Shown here in pieces: positions 63,355 to 64,000 of a DNA stretch of 64,000 bases; position 1 is the first letter of the stretch; every line of letters begins with the position of its first letter. The stretch is taken from positions 19,320-83,319 of the forward strand of contig CAZEFI010000006.1 in the NCBI GenBank assembly GCA_964511425.1. The letters are read 5' to 3'. A model generated the notes under the pieces. It saw only the letters and a program-made list of their open reading frames with translations. It made no database searches and was not told where the DNA came from. A program made the position numbers and the translations under genes. The DNA comes from Bin55 sp964511425 (GTDB lineage Bacteria; Pseudomonadota; Gammaproteobacteria; Pseudomonadales; Azotimanducaceae).

Positions 63355-64000
63355 ATGTTAAAAGCTTACTGCTATCGAATCTACCCCACAAACGTCCAGC
63401 AACGGATTCTGCGGAGGCAGTTCGGTGCAGTACGGTTCGTGTACAACTATTTCTTAGCAGAGCAGCAAGACCGGTATGAGAAGAAACAACCGCACTGGTC
63501 GTTCTTTGACCTGTGTCGCGAACTGGTAGAACTTAAACGAAGTGACGACCGCGCATGGCTCTATCGGACGAATGCTCAGTCCTTGTGTCAAAGCTTAAAG
63601 AATTTAGATGCTGCGTATCAGAATTTCTTCCAGAAACGCGCGGGTCATCCGCGGTTCAAGTCGCGGCGCAACGGACACCAGTCGATGGCATACCCACAAG
63701 GTGCCTATTTGGCCGGGAATCACCTCCACATTCCGAAACTGGGTCGCGTCACAATTCGACTGAGTCGACCTTTTTCGGGAACGATGAAAACGGTGACGCT
63801 CAAGAAAACCCCGACGCACAAGTACTACGTCTCGATTCTGGTCGATGATCAGCACCCCCTGCCCAAGCCCATTCAAGAACTGAACCTTGTGAGCGGAGTG
63901 GATGTGGGTCTCAACCATCTAGCTACGGTGGCGAGTGCGACGGAGACCACGAAATATGAGAATCCAAGGTTTTATGCGCACCACCTACCCAAGTTAAGAC
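63355..64000 (+). CDS. tnpB: IS200/IS605-family TnpB (OrfB), 5' part, cut by window end
   Basis: From ATG 63355 the frame is open for 215 codons to the window edge. The start MLKAYCYRIYPTNVQQRILR, the FGAVRFVYNYFLAEQQ helix-turn-helix region, NLDAAYQNFF, the basic GHPRFKSRRNGHQSM and GVDVGLNHLATV are diagnostic of TnpB. Asp183 in GVDVGL would be the first RuvC catalytic residue. TnpB proteins are RNA-guided nucleases that favour retention of IS605-type elements. The zinc ribbon, the last catalytic residues and the guide RNA end lie outside the window. No tnpA is seen upstream, so this may be a tnpB-only element. It looks more GC-rich than its surroundings. Confidence 0.92.
   Translation, partial: MLKAYCYRIYPTNVQQRILRRQFGAVRFVYNYFLAEQQDRYEKKQPHWSFFDLCRELVELKRSDDRAWLYRTNAQSLCQSLKNLDAAYQNFFQKRAGHPRFKSRRNGHQSMAYPQGAYLAGNHLHIPKLGRVTIRLSRPFSGTMKTVTLKKTPTHKYYVSILVDDQHPLPKPIQELNLVSGVDVGLNHLATVASATETTKYENPRFYAHHLPKLR

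Noticed and set aside
1..64000. CRISPR arrays, rRNA genes, prophage
   Set aside because: No regularly spaced repeats, rRNA-like stretches or phage structural genes were seen.

Overview
The window reads as part of a proteobacterial chromosome, most likely a marine-type gammaproteobacterium that I cannot place further. The support is a proteobacterial-style GlnRS (glnS), a TatT-type TRAP transporter, heme O synthase, an HpaR/MarR-type regulator divergent from tyrosine catabolism genes, and a two-domain FbiC. By eye the GC content is somewhat below 50%, and many genes have weak or no Shine-Dalgarno sequence. Taxonomy is inference from gene content.

Layout. (1) 1-1910: the end of a tyrosine/homogentisate catabolism operon (hmgA, cut by the window edge, and hpd) with a divergent MarR-family regulator; the operator/promoter is readable. 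(2) 1954-37518, all on the minus strand: a 35.6-kb cluster. In transcription order it holds two nearly identical DUF4175-like membrane proteins, a MoxR AAA+ ATPase, a DUF58 protein, a BatA-like membrane protein, a VWA/GATase-like membrane protein, two giant (about 2280 aa) exported TPR proteins, two paralogous membrane-anchored helical-repeat proteins, and a third giant TPR protein. I read it as an unusually large MoxR/VWA (Bat-like) envelope system. Three giant TPR paralogs replace the usual small TPR partners, and two DUF4175-like genes share a 1.6-kb block that appears identical (gene conversion). (3) 38038-39322: ctaB, two strong stem-loops and a small ORF. (4) 39370-44857: a compact coenzyme F420 operon, npdG-cofE-cofD-cofC-fbiC. 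(5) 45023-47377: an alpha/beta hydrolase, an exported redoxin with an in-frame TGA in a UxxC motif (probable selenoprotein), and a small membrane protein. (6) 47511-51147: a TRAP transporter operon tatT-dctP-dctQ-dctM. (7) 51450-54327: glnS overlapping a PLP-dependent serine/threonine dehydratase-like gene, and a small beta-rich protein. (8) 54650-63087: a 2000-aa alpha-2-macroglobulin-like protein and a convergent Lon protease. (9) 63355-64000: the 5' part of an IS200/IS605-type tnpB, cut by the window end.

How the genes fit together. The MoxR/DUF58/VWA genes are spaced like one operon and predict an AAA+ ATPase that remodels membrane-anchored VWA proteins. The giant TPR and helical-repeat proteins downstream would act in the periplasm as scaffold or client-binding parts; this role is inference. 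The F420 genes are a full late pathway (Fo synthesis, side chain assembly, glutamylation) plus an F420:NADP reductase to reduce the cofactor. The TGA redoxin implies Sec-decoding genes elsewhere in the genome.
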